DNA from: Auanema rhodensis
Lineage: Eukaryota; Nematoda; Chromadorea; Rhabditida; Rhabditidae
Direction: 5' to 3'
Assembly (NCBI GenBank): GCA_964057225.1
Contig: OZ059896.1
Location: forward strand, 11,454,501 to 11,518,500
DNA: 64,000 nucleotides
How positions within the stretch are numbered: the stretch's first letter is position 1; every line of letters begins with the position of its first letter. Shown one piece after another: positions 22,214 through 29,755 of this stretch. The translations under genes were made by a program, and so were the position numbers. The notes beneath the pieces were generated by a model. It saw only the letters and a program-made list of their open reading frames with translations, ran no database searches and was not told the DNA's origin.

Positions 22214-23548
22214 TTACAAACTGGTATCAATATATGGAGCACGATTGTTGTCAATGGAAAGAATAGAGTCATACTCTGCATAAACAATTGCATATAAGCC
22301 CTCTTGCGGCGTTTGTTGACCAAATTCCAATTTCAAGGCTACATTACCTTGTCGTATAACATCAAATAACTCTGACGAATGCACAGTAGGAGAAATATCA
22401 AATACAAAAAATGTGAAACCAGCTTTATACATTGCTGGTGTAATACCATTGGATGAATCTGTACGACCAAGTCCCAAACCTTCCAGCATGTCAATATATG
22501 CTGTGGCATAGGAAGATCGCCATTCTAAATTATAAGGACGGGTAGGTATTACCCTATTGTTGAGCGTCAAGTATATATTTTTCAAATCAAACGGTTTAAA
22601 GTTGAATGGCGAATGTTTAAAAGTACCATTATAGGCGTGTGCGCCAACAAGACCTACTACAACACGTTTTGGTGTGTGAGACGTGAATAATATATTATTA
22701 GGTGAATCCAAGCGGCCTCCTTCTATGAAATAAGAGCGCATTTTCACTGATGTCATGGGGTAGTGTATTCGATCCTTTGCGAGTTTATCTTCTATAGCCA
22801 TAGCTAATCCAGCGTTTAGATCAAACTCTTGAATGAGCAAATGTACATCGCTGATATCTACTTTCAAATTTGGAAACTCCTCCTTTAATGTAGTATCCTT
22901 GTTTTCATTATTCCAGCCTAGAGTGTCAATTAAAAAGTTATCACGGTTTGGATATGCAGTTAGCTCCATTTTTGAATAGTTTACAAACAGTCGCTCTTGA
23001 TTAAATAGGTCGATACTGACGGGAGCAGCCATCTCACACAATATGCCATTTTTTACAAGTGCTTGACGCGTTCTAAATCCAGCACTGGATGCATTATCTA
23101 TATATCTGTCAGCATAATAGCCTGATATGGCAAGTTTGCTCTCTTTAACATCGTTGCTATACATTAAAATATTCTCGATATATGTTTTATAGGCATGATT
23201 CACGGTAGAGTCATACACGCTAACATCACCAATTTTCAAATGATACGAATGTATTAAACTGGCAGCAAATTGTTGACATGGTGCAAAAACAAGGTTGTCT
23301 GGTACTGGATCACCGTTTGTGGTTACAATTTTAAATTTTACATTCAACCAACATCTTCTCAGATTGAGGAATGATTTGGAATTTTGAGCTATAACAAATT
23401 CCCATGGTCCTTGAGGAAGAAACGTATTTTTCAAAGGGACTTGTACAGTACGAGTAGACTCTACACCTAATGCCGACGCTGGTATATCACCATAGTTGAT
23501 ATTAGGTAAAAGGGCTTGTGCTGATTTTGAATCTATCAATTTAGCCAT
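22214..23548 (-). CDS. mcp: E3 major capsid protein (double jelly-roll type)
   Basis: 444 aa. It is the large conserved structural protein in the capsid position of the Polinton gene order, between polymerase and protease and on the opposite strand. The N-terminus has a TRTVQVPL...FLPQGPWEFVI segment, and the C-terminal half has strings of alternating hydrophobic residues typical of beta-sandwich proteins. Family knowledge says such proteins form trimeric double jelly-roll capsomers; the fold itself is inferred, not seen. The gene has no intron. Its ATG touches the stop codon of the upstream minor protein gene (TAAATG), so both ORFs probably lie on one mRNA. The E1 copy of this gene is disrupted by E4. 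Confidence 0.8.
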   Translation of the reverse strand: MAKLIDSKSAQALLPNINYGDIPASALGVESTRTVQVPLKNTFLPQGPWEFVIAQNSKSFLNLRRCWLNVKFKIVTTNGDPVPDNLVFAPCQQFAASLIHSYHLKIGDVSVYDSTVNHAYKTYIENILMYSNDVKESKLAISGYYADRYIDNASSAGFRTRQALVKNGILCEMAAPVSIDLFNQERLFVNYSKMELTAYPNRDNFLIDTLGWNNENKDTTLKEEFPNLKVDISDVHLLIQEFDLNAGLAMAIEDKLAKDRIHYPMTSVKMRSYFIEGGRLDSPNNILFTSHTPKRVVVGLVGAHAYNGTFKHSPFNFKPFDLKNIYLTLNNRVIPTRPYNLEWRSSYATAYIDMLEGLGLGRTDSSNGITPAMYKAGFTFFVFDISPTVHSSELFDVIRQGNVALKLEFGQQTPQEGLYAIVYAEYDSILSIDNNRAPYIDTSL

Positions 23549-24013
23549 TTAAATGTGAAACGACCGCTCACGAGTGATGCACAACCGCTTATGAGGTTTT
23601 GTGGTTTTGCGTCGTCGCCGTTTGCCCAAGCCGGTAAGATCTCGTATAGCTTGCCGGCCGGCTGTTTTAAGAGTTTCCTTGATATTATCGCCTTTCAGCA
23701 CCCCATCGACAATTTCATTACCAGTTTTCAGCAACTGTCCGCCAAGAGGTGAATTTACAACTGGACTTTTGCTTACAGCACTGGATAAGGCGTTTCTTCC
23801 GGCATTGATGAGATTTTGGGCTATAGGTGATTGAATGATGCGTGGTAGAAATGATGCCAAAGTTGCCAAAATACCACCCAAACCATGACCCCTCTGCATT
23901 CCACGTTGAAACATCATTCCGCTAAATGGGGCGCCACCCATTTGTTGATTTAAAAGTGTTGTCCATTGAATAGAGTTGACATCCAAAAGGAGGTGCGGCA
24001 TATCGAACCGCAC
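23549..24013 (-). CDS. E3 pX/pVI-like basic minor capsid protein
   Basis: 154 aa. There is an N-terminal amphipathic part, a Gly/Met-rich stretch (GGAPFSGMMFQRGMQRGHG), a hydrophobic segment with LATLASFLPRII, and a strongly basic tail (GLGKRRRRKTTKPHKR). This layout, and the position just upstream of the major capsid gene, resemble the membrane-active or core minor proteins (pVI, pX) of adenovirus-like systems. A role in DNA condensation or membrane disruption is inferred only. The start may be Met1 or Met5. The 39-bp gap to the divergent protease gene must hold both promoters, unless they lie inside coding sequence. Confidence 0.55.
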   Translation of the reverse strand: MRFDMPHLLLDVNSIQWTTLLNQQMGGAPFSGMMFQRGMQRGHGLGGILATLASFLPRIIQSPIAQNLINAGRNALSSAVSKSPVVNSPLGGQLLKTGNEIVDGVLKGDNIKETLKTAGRQAIRDLTGLGKRRRRKTTKPHKRLCITRERSFHI

Positions 24014-24052
24014 GCGCGCAATACAAAAGTTACACTAGATCATTCTACTAAA

Positions 24053-24508
24053 ATGTATTCGTCTGAAATAGTATCACTATTGCAATCTGTACCCAGCACT
24101 CGGAAACTATTCCTTGGTGTATATAGCGCTGATACTCTACCCAAAACGCGTCGTAAAAACTTTGCACTTGTCGTAAATACTGACACACATGATAAGCCAG
24201 GCACACATTGGCAGGTCATCTTTGTCCGTAACAAGCAAGCCTATTTTTTCTGTAGCTTGGGATATAAAATGAACAAGTACATTCAAAATTATCTGGCCAA
24301 ATATAAAAAGGTAAAAATTAATACTTGCAAACCACAACGTTTAATTGAATACACTTGTGGTGGCTACGTGGTATTTGTAATACTAATGTTGTCGGCTGGT
24401 AATTCATTTGAAAGCATTTGTTCATTTTTTAAACTATTGAAAAATGATGATGTCTTTATTAAAGCGTTTATGCATAAAGTATTTGACTATAAATTGGCTA
24501 CTATATAA
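24053..24508 (+). CDS. E3 adenain-like maturation cysteine protease
   Basis: 151 aa, a short C5/Ulp-like cysteine protease expected to cut capsid precursors. It has GTHW with the catalytic His at about residue 52, a Gln in CKPQR near 95 that would form the oxyanion hole, and TCGGY with the nucleophile Cys near 102. The usual acidic third residue, expected in the YFFCSLG segment near 67, is Cys here. The start at 24053 was chosen because this Met is conserved in all copies; upstream in-frame codons overlap the divergent gene. The next gene follows 41 bp later. Confidence 0.82.
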   Translation: MYSSEIVSLLQSVPSTRKLFLGVYSADTLPKTRRKNFALVVNTDTHDKPGTHWQVIFVRNKQAYFFCSLGYKMNKYIQNYLAKYKKVKINTCKPQRLIEYTCGGYVVFVILMLSAGNSFESICSFFKLLKNDDVFIKAFMHKVFDYKLATI

Positions 24509-24549
24509 GAAATTTGTCATTACTAACCTGCTACATTACGTGGTCAGTT

Positions 24550-24720
24550 ATGAATATTCCTTGTCACTGTGAATTATGTGTCAAATACACGTTGGAGCAA
24601 TCTAAACCAGCGCCTTTATACAGGAGAATGTTGAAATGTATTTCAGTGCCATTTATTAAAGGTATAGCATTGGGATTGGGCTTTTGTACAACACTAGTCA
24701 TATTATTGCTCATTATATAA
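24550..24720 (+). CDS. E3 56-aa conserved membrane protein
   Basis: A small ORF kept in all four copies, with differences mostly conservative. It has CHCELC near the N-terminus, a basic stretch, and a C-terminal hydrophobic segment of about 20 residues (IKGIALGLGFCTTLVILLLII), so it looks like a tail-anchored protein. The position between protease and zinc-finger genes is fixed. The function is unknown; a role in virion membranes or egress would be a guess. The stop codon lies within the next gene's TATA box. Confidence 0.6.
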   Translation: MNIPCHCELCVKYTLEQSKPAPLYRRMLKCISVPFIKGIALGLGFCTTLVILLLII

Positions 24721-24723
24721 AAG
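24714..24723 (+). promoter_or_regulatory. TATA box of the zinc-finger gene (E3)
   Basis: TATATAAAAG starts 48 bp before the ATG at 24762 and overlaps the stop codon of the 56-aa ORF. It is identical in E1 (59344-59353), E2 (14746-14755) and E4 (47791-47800, minus). Confidence 0.65.
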
Positions 24724-24761
24724 TGGGTTGATTGCGTGTGGTCGTTTTTCATTTTCCTCTA

Positions 24762-25226
24762 ATGGAACTTTTATGTAACAAATATTGTGGTACATGCAAG
24801 GAAATATTTTCTTCAACCAAGCATTTTAGTGATCACGTTTTGAAAAGACATGCAGGGATTCAACCCATATGTAACAATTATATCAGCAATGCTGACTTTA
24901 TTCAAAAATATGGACATTTGGATGGTGTTCGTAGACGTTTGTGCCCTCATTGTAGTGAAACTTTTGGAACAAGATTCAATTGTGAGCGTCATATTCGGCG
25001 TATTCATAATAATAATGGAACGAATGGTGAAGATGGTGATGGAAATGATACCAGCAAACCCTTTGAAAAAGCTGAGGAGTTTGTACATTCAACCCAATCA
25101 AAAAGATGCCGCAGCAATAGTGACGGAGAACATTCACAACACGAGCCGAGCGACAAACAAAACTGCCCTAAACTATCTTTTAAACCTTCGAAAATAAAAA
25201 TGTGGTATTGTATAACTGTTGAATAA
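24762..25226 (+). CDS. E3 C2H2 zinc-finger protein
   Basis: 154 aa. Two C2H2 fingers with the CxxC-x12-H-x4-H spacing lie at residues 9-30 and 61-82; an acidic/Ser-rich linker follows, then a basic KRCRSNS patch and a short conserved C-terminus (SFKPSKI). It is probably nuclear and nucleic-acid binding, perhaps a regulator of element genes or a DNA-packaging adaptor; nothing in the sequence decides this. It has its own TATA box, unlike most genes of the element, and ends inside a shared palindromic poly(A) signal. Confidence 0.72.
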   Translation: MELLCNKYCGTCKEIFSSTKHFSDHVLKRHAGIQPICNNYISNADFIQKYGHLDGVRRRLCPHCSETFGTRFNCERHIRRIHNNNGTNGEDGDGNDTSKPFEKAEEFVHSTQSKRCRSNSDGEHSQHEPSDKQNCPKLSFKPSKIKMWYCITVE

Positions 25227-25236
25227 AACGTTTATT
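25222..25236. terminator. Shared palindromic poly(A) signal, zinc-finger/penton of E3
   Basis: AATAAAACGTTTATT gives AATAAA on both strands. The zinc-finger stop codon (25224-25226) lies inside it, and the penton-like stop is 5 bp further on. Confidence 0.6.
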
Positions 25237-26089
25237 TCATATTTTTAACATGCAATGTAACAACTGTAGAACCATAATTAAATTGCATAGGACGACCAAA
25301 TTCATCCAAAATTTCAATACGTATGGTATCGAGTGTTTGTCTAGTGATTGGTACATAACGAATAGGATTAAATGTTTTGGCAATCATTTTACCAAATTCA
25401 GTAGGAGGTGGTACAGGCAAACATGCAAGTAAATTAGCTTTCACATTACCAAGAATGGAATATTCTACAATATCACAATATATATACATTGTATTAATGT
25501 TATTTGAAAAATCAATGGGACGCCTGGCTATTATTGTATCGTTGATGTTTTTATTTTCAAAACCAAGAAAATATGCAAAATCATCACCAAGCGTTGCATT
25601 CATTAATAGTCGCTTGCTTGTTACAAACTCTATGCGCTGCAATGTTTTGTTAAACTGAAATGTGGCATCTGCGAGCATTTCCTCCACTAGCTTAGCCTCA
25701 GCCTGGCGATTATTATACCATTTTTTTACATCTTCATCTTTATCTATTAAACTTTTTATACGTGCTTCTTCCTCAGCTCCAAGAGGCTTTGTATTGTTGG
25801 CGATAAATGATTCTCTTCCAGCATTGATTCCGCGTATTATTTCATCACCATTTGCATAGTTGCCTTTAGGCAAGTGTAGAATAAATTTTCTATTGGAAAA
25901 ACGTAGTGTATAAGATAAATCTTTTTGAACATTTAATATAGAACAAGGAAAAATGATGTCTGTCAGCCCAATGCAATATCTATTATTGCGTAGCCTTAGT
26001 GTTTCAGGTAATCTGGTAAGAAACACTGATGATGTATTACTTTTTTCAGAGTCAACTGATGATGGAAGAGTAATGTAAAAATCATCCAT
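25232..26089 (-). CDS. E3 penton-like minor capsid protein
   Basis: 285 aa. The N-terminus DDFYITLPSSVDSE, followed by LPETLRLRNNRYCIGLTDIIFP, is the recurrent pattern of the Polinton protein generally assigned as vertex (penton) protein with a single jelly-roll. A Lys/Glu-rich helical insertion (about residues 115-145) divides two beta-rich parts. It lies on the opposite strand to its neighbours, diverging from the ATPase across 79 bp. The assignment rests on pattern, size and gene position, not on a structure comparison. It would sit at capsid five-folds. Confidence 0.65.
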   Translation of the reverse strand: MDDFYITLPSSVDSEKSNTSSVFLTRLPETLRLRNNRYCIGLTDIIFPCSILNVQKDLSYTLRFSNRKFILHLPKGNYANGDEIIRGINAGRESFIANNTKPLGAEEEARIKSLIDKDEDVKKWYNNRQAEAKLVEEMLADATFQFNKTLQRIEFVTSKRLLMNATLGDDFAYFLGFENKNINDTIIARRPIDFSNNINTMYIYCDIVEYSILGNVKANLLACLPVPPPTEFGKMIAKTFNPIRYVPITRQTLDTIRIEILDEFGRPMQFNYGSTVVTLHVKNMK

Positions 26090-26121
26090 GACAAACCACC
26101 ACTTGATACGTGTACACTATT

Positions 26122-26141
26122 GCAAATGAAATCATTTGCAT
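26122..26141. promoter_or_regulatory. Palindrome and octamer motif in the penton/ATPase divergent promoter (E3)
   Basis: GCAAATGA-AA-TCATTTGC is a perfect 8-bp inverted repeat, and ATTTGCAT (26134-26141) is the complement of the POU-factor octamer. The octamer is kept in E1 (60764-60771), E2 (31829-31836) and E4 (46373-46380, minus); in subfamily II the outer palindrome arm is degraded and a TATAAAT appears instead. Confidence 0.45.
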
Positions 26142-26168
26142 TTTAGGTACATTTACGAGTGGTTGATT

Positions 26169-26816
26169 ATGGTTTTCAGCTTCAAACTACCCAGTCAGAC
26201 AACTGTAATAGGTGCTACCCAATGCGGTAAAACAACCCTCATAAAGCACATATGTGAAAATACTGAAAAGTTTTTCAACGTCCCCATTGATAGAATATTC
26301 TGGTTCAGTCAATGTGGGTCATCGTCAGGTGTACCAATAAATGATGAGCGTTTAATAATTATTCAAGGGCCTCCTGATCCTGATTTGATAAAAGAACAAA
26401 AGGGAGTAAATACTATACTAGTGCTGGATGATTTGATGAACTTTTTTTCATCGAATAAAGCAGCAAAGGAATTACTCAACAACATTTTTACAGTATGGGC
26501 TCATCACTGGAATTTGGCAGTGTTTAATCTTGTGCAAGCGGCATTTCAACTGGACAGGACCAGTCGAATCAATAGTACATATATAATACTGATGAAAAGT
26601 CATTCAGATATATTACAAATACGTAATTGTCTGCAGCAATTATTTGGGCCACGTTTCAAAAATGCTCTAGAGGCGTATGATGATGCAATGTCTACTCCCT
26701 ATAGTCATTTACTGATTGATAATCATCCTTTAACAAGTGAGAAGCAGCGTATACTATCTGATATAACAGCGGAGAACCCTATTGTTTATGTTGCCAGAAA
26801 TGTGTTTAGTGTTTAA
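26169..26816 (+). CDS. E3 FtsK/HerA-type genome-packaging ATPase
   Basis: 215 aa. Walker A is GATQCGKT at residues 15-22 and Walker B is ILVLDD at 83-88, followed by a conserved HHWNLAVFNLVQ segment. Family members (A32/FtsK-HerA type) pump DNA into preformed capsids. The start at MVFSFKLP is preferred; an in-frame Met 11 codons upstream lies within the probable promoter. It is the first of four tightly packed plus-strand ORFs: the next start is 13 bases after this stop. Confidence 0.85.
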   Translation: MVFSFKLPSQTTVIGATQCGKTTLIKHICENTEKFFNVPIDRIFWFSQCGSSSGVPINDERLIIIQGPPDPDLIKEQKGVNTILVLDDLMNFFSSNKAAKELLNNIFTVWAHHWNLAVFNLVQAAFQLDRTSRINSTYIILMKSHSDILQIRNCLQQLFGPRFKNALEAYDDAMSTPYSHLLIDNHPLTSEKQRILSDITAENPIVYVARNVFSV

Positions 26817-26828
26817 AGTGCTTGTTCA

Positions 26829-27137
26829 ATGAGTGGTCGTATTTTGTCAAATTTCAACTTTTTGTCTTCTTGCGCCAAAACTCCTTGTTCTGTTTCCTCA
26901 TTTTCTTTTGCACAAATTGAAATTATTGTTGAAATTGTATTTAATATTGTGAAAAATAATAATTTTCTTTTAACTAACAAGGAATATAAAACCCTCTTGC
27001 CCATATCTTCATTATTACGTCAAATAGCTTTGATACGCACACCGGAAAAGGCTAAATCATTATTGGCAACGCTTTCACACAAACAATTGAAAACAATAGT
27101 TACATGTGGTATTGCCTATTTTGGTTTTAAATCATGA
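26829..27137 (+). CDS. E3 102-aa conserved helical protein
   Basis: The C-terminal half (LLPISSLLRQIALIRTPEKA and onward) has the spacing of a short helical repeat module seen in unnamed Polinton proteins. The N-terminus is Ser/Cys-rich. Function is unknown; a DNA-binding or scaffolding role would be speculative. The stop overlaps the next start in ATGA. Confidence 0.6.
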   Translation: MSGRILSNFNFLSSCAKTPCSVSSFSFAQIEIIVEIVFNIVKNNNFLLTNKEYKTLLPISSLLRQIALIRTPEKAKSLLATLSHKQLKTIVTCGIAYFGFKS

Positions 27138-27850
27138 AGCTCAACCATAAATATCGACTAATTCCTGTCGACGAGGAAACAATTAATATAGACAAGTTTG
27201 ATGCAGAGCTCAAGCTTTTACGAGAAAATAGAGCTATACCCGACTATAAAAAGGCTGAACTATACGAAGACTTGATTGCTCGTCTCAAAAACTATAGAGA
27301 AAGTATAGATGCGCCCATATCAGTACAAGTGGAAAATGTTGATCCACCTCTATTGCCAGAATACAAGTTGCCAAGAAAGTATAACAATTTGTGGGAGAAA
27401 TTTCCAGAGGTGCGCACAAACAAGAATAACCAACTTGTGATTAATAATGAGGCTGTACCAAACACGAATATTACAAAAATTTTAGATTTTGTATTGGATA
27501 AAACAAAAACGGAGCCCAATGGATTTTCAGTCTTGTCAAAGTTTTTAGCCAGTAAAGGCGTACCAAGTTCTAACAAGAAACAAACTAGAAGAGAGTCGGC
27601 TGACAATGATTCAGTTGACGTTGTAACTAGAGCTGAACCGGCTGTTACAGACTTGGACTCTACTATATTACCTAGAACGCCTCGTCATCGTAAAGCTGTT
27701 ATTCGATATTCACCATCACCGGTTCGTACACTCAAAAGTAAAAGGTCAAAGACTTTTGATACTGCCGCCGAATCATATTACACACCACAAGAAGGAGACT
27801 CACAGAATGGCCAAGGTCGTAAAAGGTTCTACATTAGATTATGGAAATGA
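27134..27850 (+). CDS. E3 238-aa conserved protein, unknown function
   Basis: A charged helical N-terminus (DKFDAELKLLRENRAIPDYK) is followed by a globular-looking middle (PEVRTNKNNQLVINNEAVPN), then a low-complexity, basic, Ser/Pro-rich region and a fixed terminal GRKRFYIRLW. Size and the conserved terminal motif suggest one of the unassigned Polinton structural or DNA-handling proteins. Its last 44 nt also encode the integrase start in another frame. Confidence 0.6.
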   Translation: MKLNHKYRLIPVDEETINIDKFDAELKLLRENRAIPDYKKAELYEDLIARLKNYRESIDAPISVQVENVDPPLLPEYKLPRKYNNLWEKFPEVRTNKNNQLVINNEAVPNTNITKILDFVLDKTKTEPNGFSVLSKFLASKGVPSSNKKQTRRESADNDSVDVVTRAEPAVTDLDSTILPRTPRHRKAVIRYSPSPVRTLKSKRSKTFDTAAESYYTPQEGDSQNGQGRKRFYIRLWK

Positions 27851-28874
27851 TATTTTGGCGAGCATTTATTACGATATAAAACACCCAGCTTCATATACAT
27901 CAGCCAAGAATTTATTATCGCAAGCACGAAAACATGGCATTTCAAAGGTACAAGTTGATGATTTTTTGCAAGATTCTGAAACTTTTACACGACATAAACC
28001 AACCAGAATGCGTATGCAGACTAGAAAGACTAGAGGATGTGGTCGATTTCTAACAGTGCAAGCAGATTTGGTTGATATGCAAAAATATAAAAAATTAAAC
28101 GACGGCTATGCTTACATGTTGACCATGATTGATGTTTATACACGCATGTTATATGTTAGGCCTTTGAAAACTAAAGGTGGTATAGAGGTTGCTAGTGCAT
28201 TTGAAAGTTTATTCAAGAATTTTATACCAATTCAGTTGATTACTGATAATGGCACAGAGTTTTATAATAGTCATTGTGAAAAACTATTCAAAAAGTTTGC
28301 CATACTGCACGGATCTACAAGTTCACCACAAAAGGCTGCAATGGTGGAGCGAGCAAATAGAACTTTAAAAACACGCATGATGAAATATCTCTATTACAAG
28401 AATAATCATCGTTGGATTGATATCCTAGATGATTTGGTTGAAGGAATAAACAAATCTTATAACCGCTCTATAAAAATGCGGCCCATTGATGTTAAAGCAA
28501 ATATATTCATTGAAGAATATGCACCAGCTGTTAAAAGCCGCTTTAAAATTGGTGATACTGTTCGCATAAGCAAAAATCGGCGTACTTTTGAAAAAAGCTA
28601 CGAGTCTGGATATACAATGGAGCTGTTCACAATTGATGAGGTTGTAACCGGAAACCCAACCGTGTATAAACTTGTAGATTATAATGGTGAACGTATAAAG
28701 GGAATATTCTACGAACCTGAACTTGTCTTGGCTACTAATAAAAGCAACCAGTACTATATAGAAAAAGTTTTAAAAGAGCGTACTCGAAGCGGTAAACGTC
28801 AAGTATTTGTAAAATGGAGTGGATATCCCGACAACTTTAATGAATGGATAGATGCAGAAAATTTAAATGTATAA
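27807..28874 (+). CDS. int: E3 retrovirus-like integrase with chromodomain
   Basis: 355 aa. The DDE core reads QADLVDMQ, then LITDNGTEFYNS, then MVERANRTLKTRM. The C-terminal ~50 residues (YYIEKVLKERTR, VFVKWSGYPDNFNEWI) form a chromodomain with the expected aromatic residues, which in other integrases directs insertion to marked chromatin. It should insert the linear element with 6-bp TSDs. The start at MAKVVKG lies inside the end of the preceding gene; an upstream in-frame Met at 27756 would extend the overlap. It ends with a shared palindromic poly(A) signal. Confidence 0.93.
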   Translation: MAKVVKGSTLDYGNDILASIYYDIKHPASYTSAKNLLSQARKHGISKVQVDDFLQDSETFTRHKPTRMRMQTRKTRGCGRFLTVQADLVDMQKYKKLNDGYAYMLTMIDVYTRMLYVRPLKTKGGIEVASAFESLFKNFIPIQLITDNGTEFYNSHCEKLFKKFAILHGSTSSPQKAAMVERANRTLKTRMMKYLYYKNNHRWIDILDDLVEGINKSYNRSIKMRPIDVKANIFIEEYAPAVKSRFKIGDTVRISKNRRTFEKSYESGYTMELFTIDEVVTGNPTVYKLVDYNGERIKGIFYEPELVLATNKSNQYYIEKVLKERTRSGKRQVFVKWSGYPDNFNEWIDAENLNV

Positions 28875-29168
28875 TTTTTCAATGTTATAAACAATTGTAA
28901 TTATAATAAATGATTTATTTGATATATCGCATAATGTAACAATAAAAAACCAGCAAAATACAAACAACAATTCAACCTGGAAAAAAAAATGTAGACTATT
29001 CAAATTTTCAAATTCTTACCAGTTGGTTGATCATTCGTCCTCAATTGATGAGCCATTGATGGATATTCGCAAGAGCTGGAAAAAAAAAATGTTACGGCTG
29101 AGAATATAAAAATGCCACATAACAAAACAAGAATAAAACGCCAATTGTACTATTTGTGCTTGTTGTAG
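28875..29168. other. Spacer with spliced-looking 3' region between integrase and Cys-rich gene (E3)
   Basis: It contains the palindromic signal AATAAATGATTTATT (28905-28919). On the minus strand it has two intron-like stretches whose acceptors are preceded by long T runs and end in TTCCAG. The same signals are kept in subfamily II, but no reading frame is conserved through them, so they look like 3'-UTR introns of the Cys-rich gene. Confidence 0.45.
28905..28919. terminator. Shared palindromic poly(A) signal, integrase/Cys-rich gene of E3
   Basis: AATAAATGATTTATT carries AATAAA on both strands. It is identical in E1 (63535-63549), E2 (34624-34638) and E4 (43571-43585). Confidence 0.6.
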
Positions 29169-29755
29169 TCAAAATGAAGGATCAAAGCGGATAAACATGT
29201 TCAGGTTGAGTGCTTCTGGACTTAGTTTAAAGTAGAATACATTCTGCTTATAACCAAAAGTCTTTATAGTAGCCTCATCTGCATATATAACAATATAGCC
29301 CATATTGTTCAACAATTGCTTGCACGTCATGGTGTTATAAGAGCGCATCTAAAAATAATTATAAAATTGAAAATAAATAAATATGCAAGCTTACATTAAT
29401 AGAGAACTTTTCGGGCTTATAGTGACGAAATTCCTTCAAAAGACCCAACGCATCATTCCTTCCTCTACACTTTATACAGAGGCTGAAACAGTGATACTCG
29501 TCTATAACCTGCAATGATTCCCTACAAGTTTTGCAGAGACAAATTGGTCTCATTAATACACTCCTTGGTGGAGTGCTCTCTCTCAGAATCTCCATCTGCT
29601 TTATTGGTGAATCTAAATTAAAGATTTAAAAAATACAAGTTAAGGTTCATACCAAAACTTGTAAAATTTGGTGCTGGTGTGGGTGGTCGTGGTACTTCAG
29701 GTTCAGGCGATTTGCGCACCACATTTGTCACATCAGCAAGTACAGCACGCTTCAT
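29169..29755 (-). CDS. E3 Cys-rich three-exon protein, unknown function
   Basis: Minus-strand exons: 29653-29755, 29395-29612 and 29169-29348, predicted 166 aa. Exon 1 encodes a Pro-rich leader with the phrase RPPTPAPNF. Exon 2 holds a compact Cys cluster (CLCKTC, then CFSLCIKC), a likely zinc ribbon. Exon 3 starts with MRSYN and is hydrophobic/aromatic. The introns are 40 and 46 nt. The gene has its own TATA box (29907-29914) and reads inwards from the right TIR, mirroring the polymerase at the other end. I do not recognise the family. Confidence 0.65.

Noticed and set aside
27807-28874. LTR retrotransposon or endogenous retrovirus because of the integrase
   Set aside because: There is no gag, reverse transcriptase or LTR beside it; it sits among Polinton genes between inverted repeats.
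28875-29168. tRNA or other structured RNA genes in the spacers
   Set aside because: No cloverleaf, box motifs or conserved stem-loops other than the poly(A) palindromes were seen.
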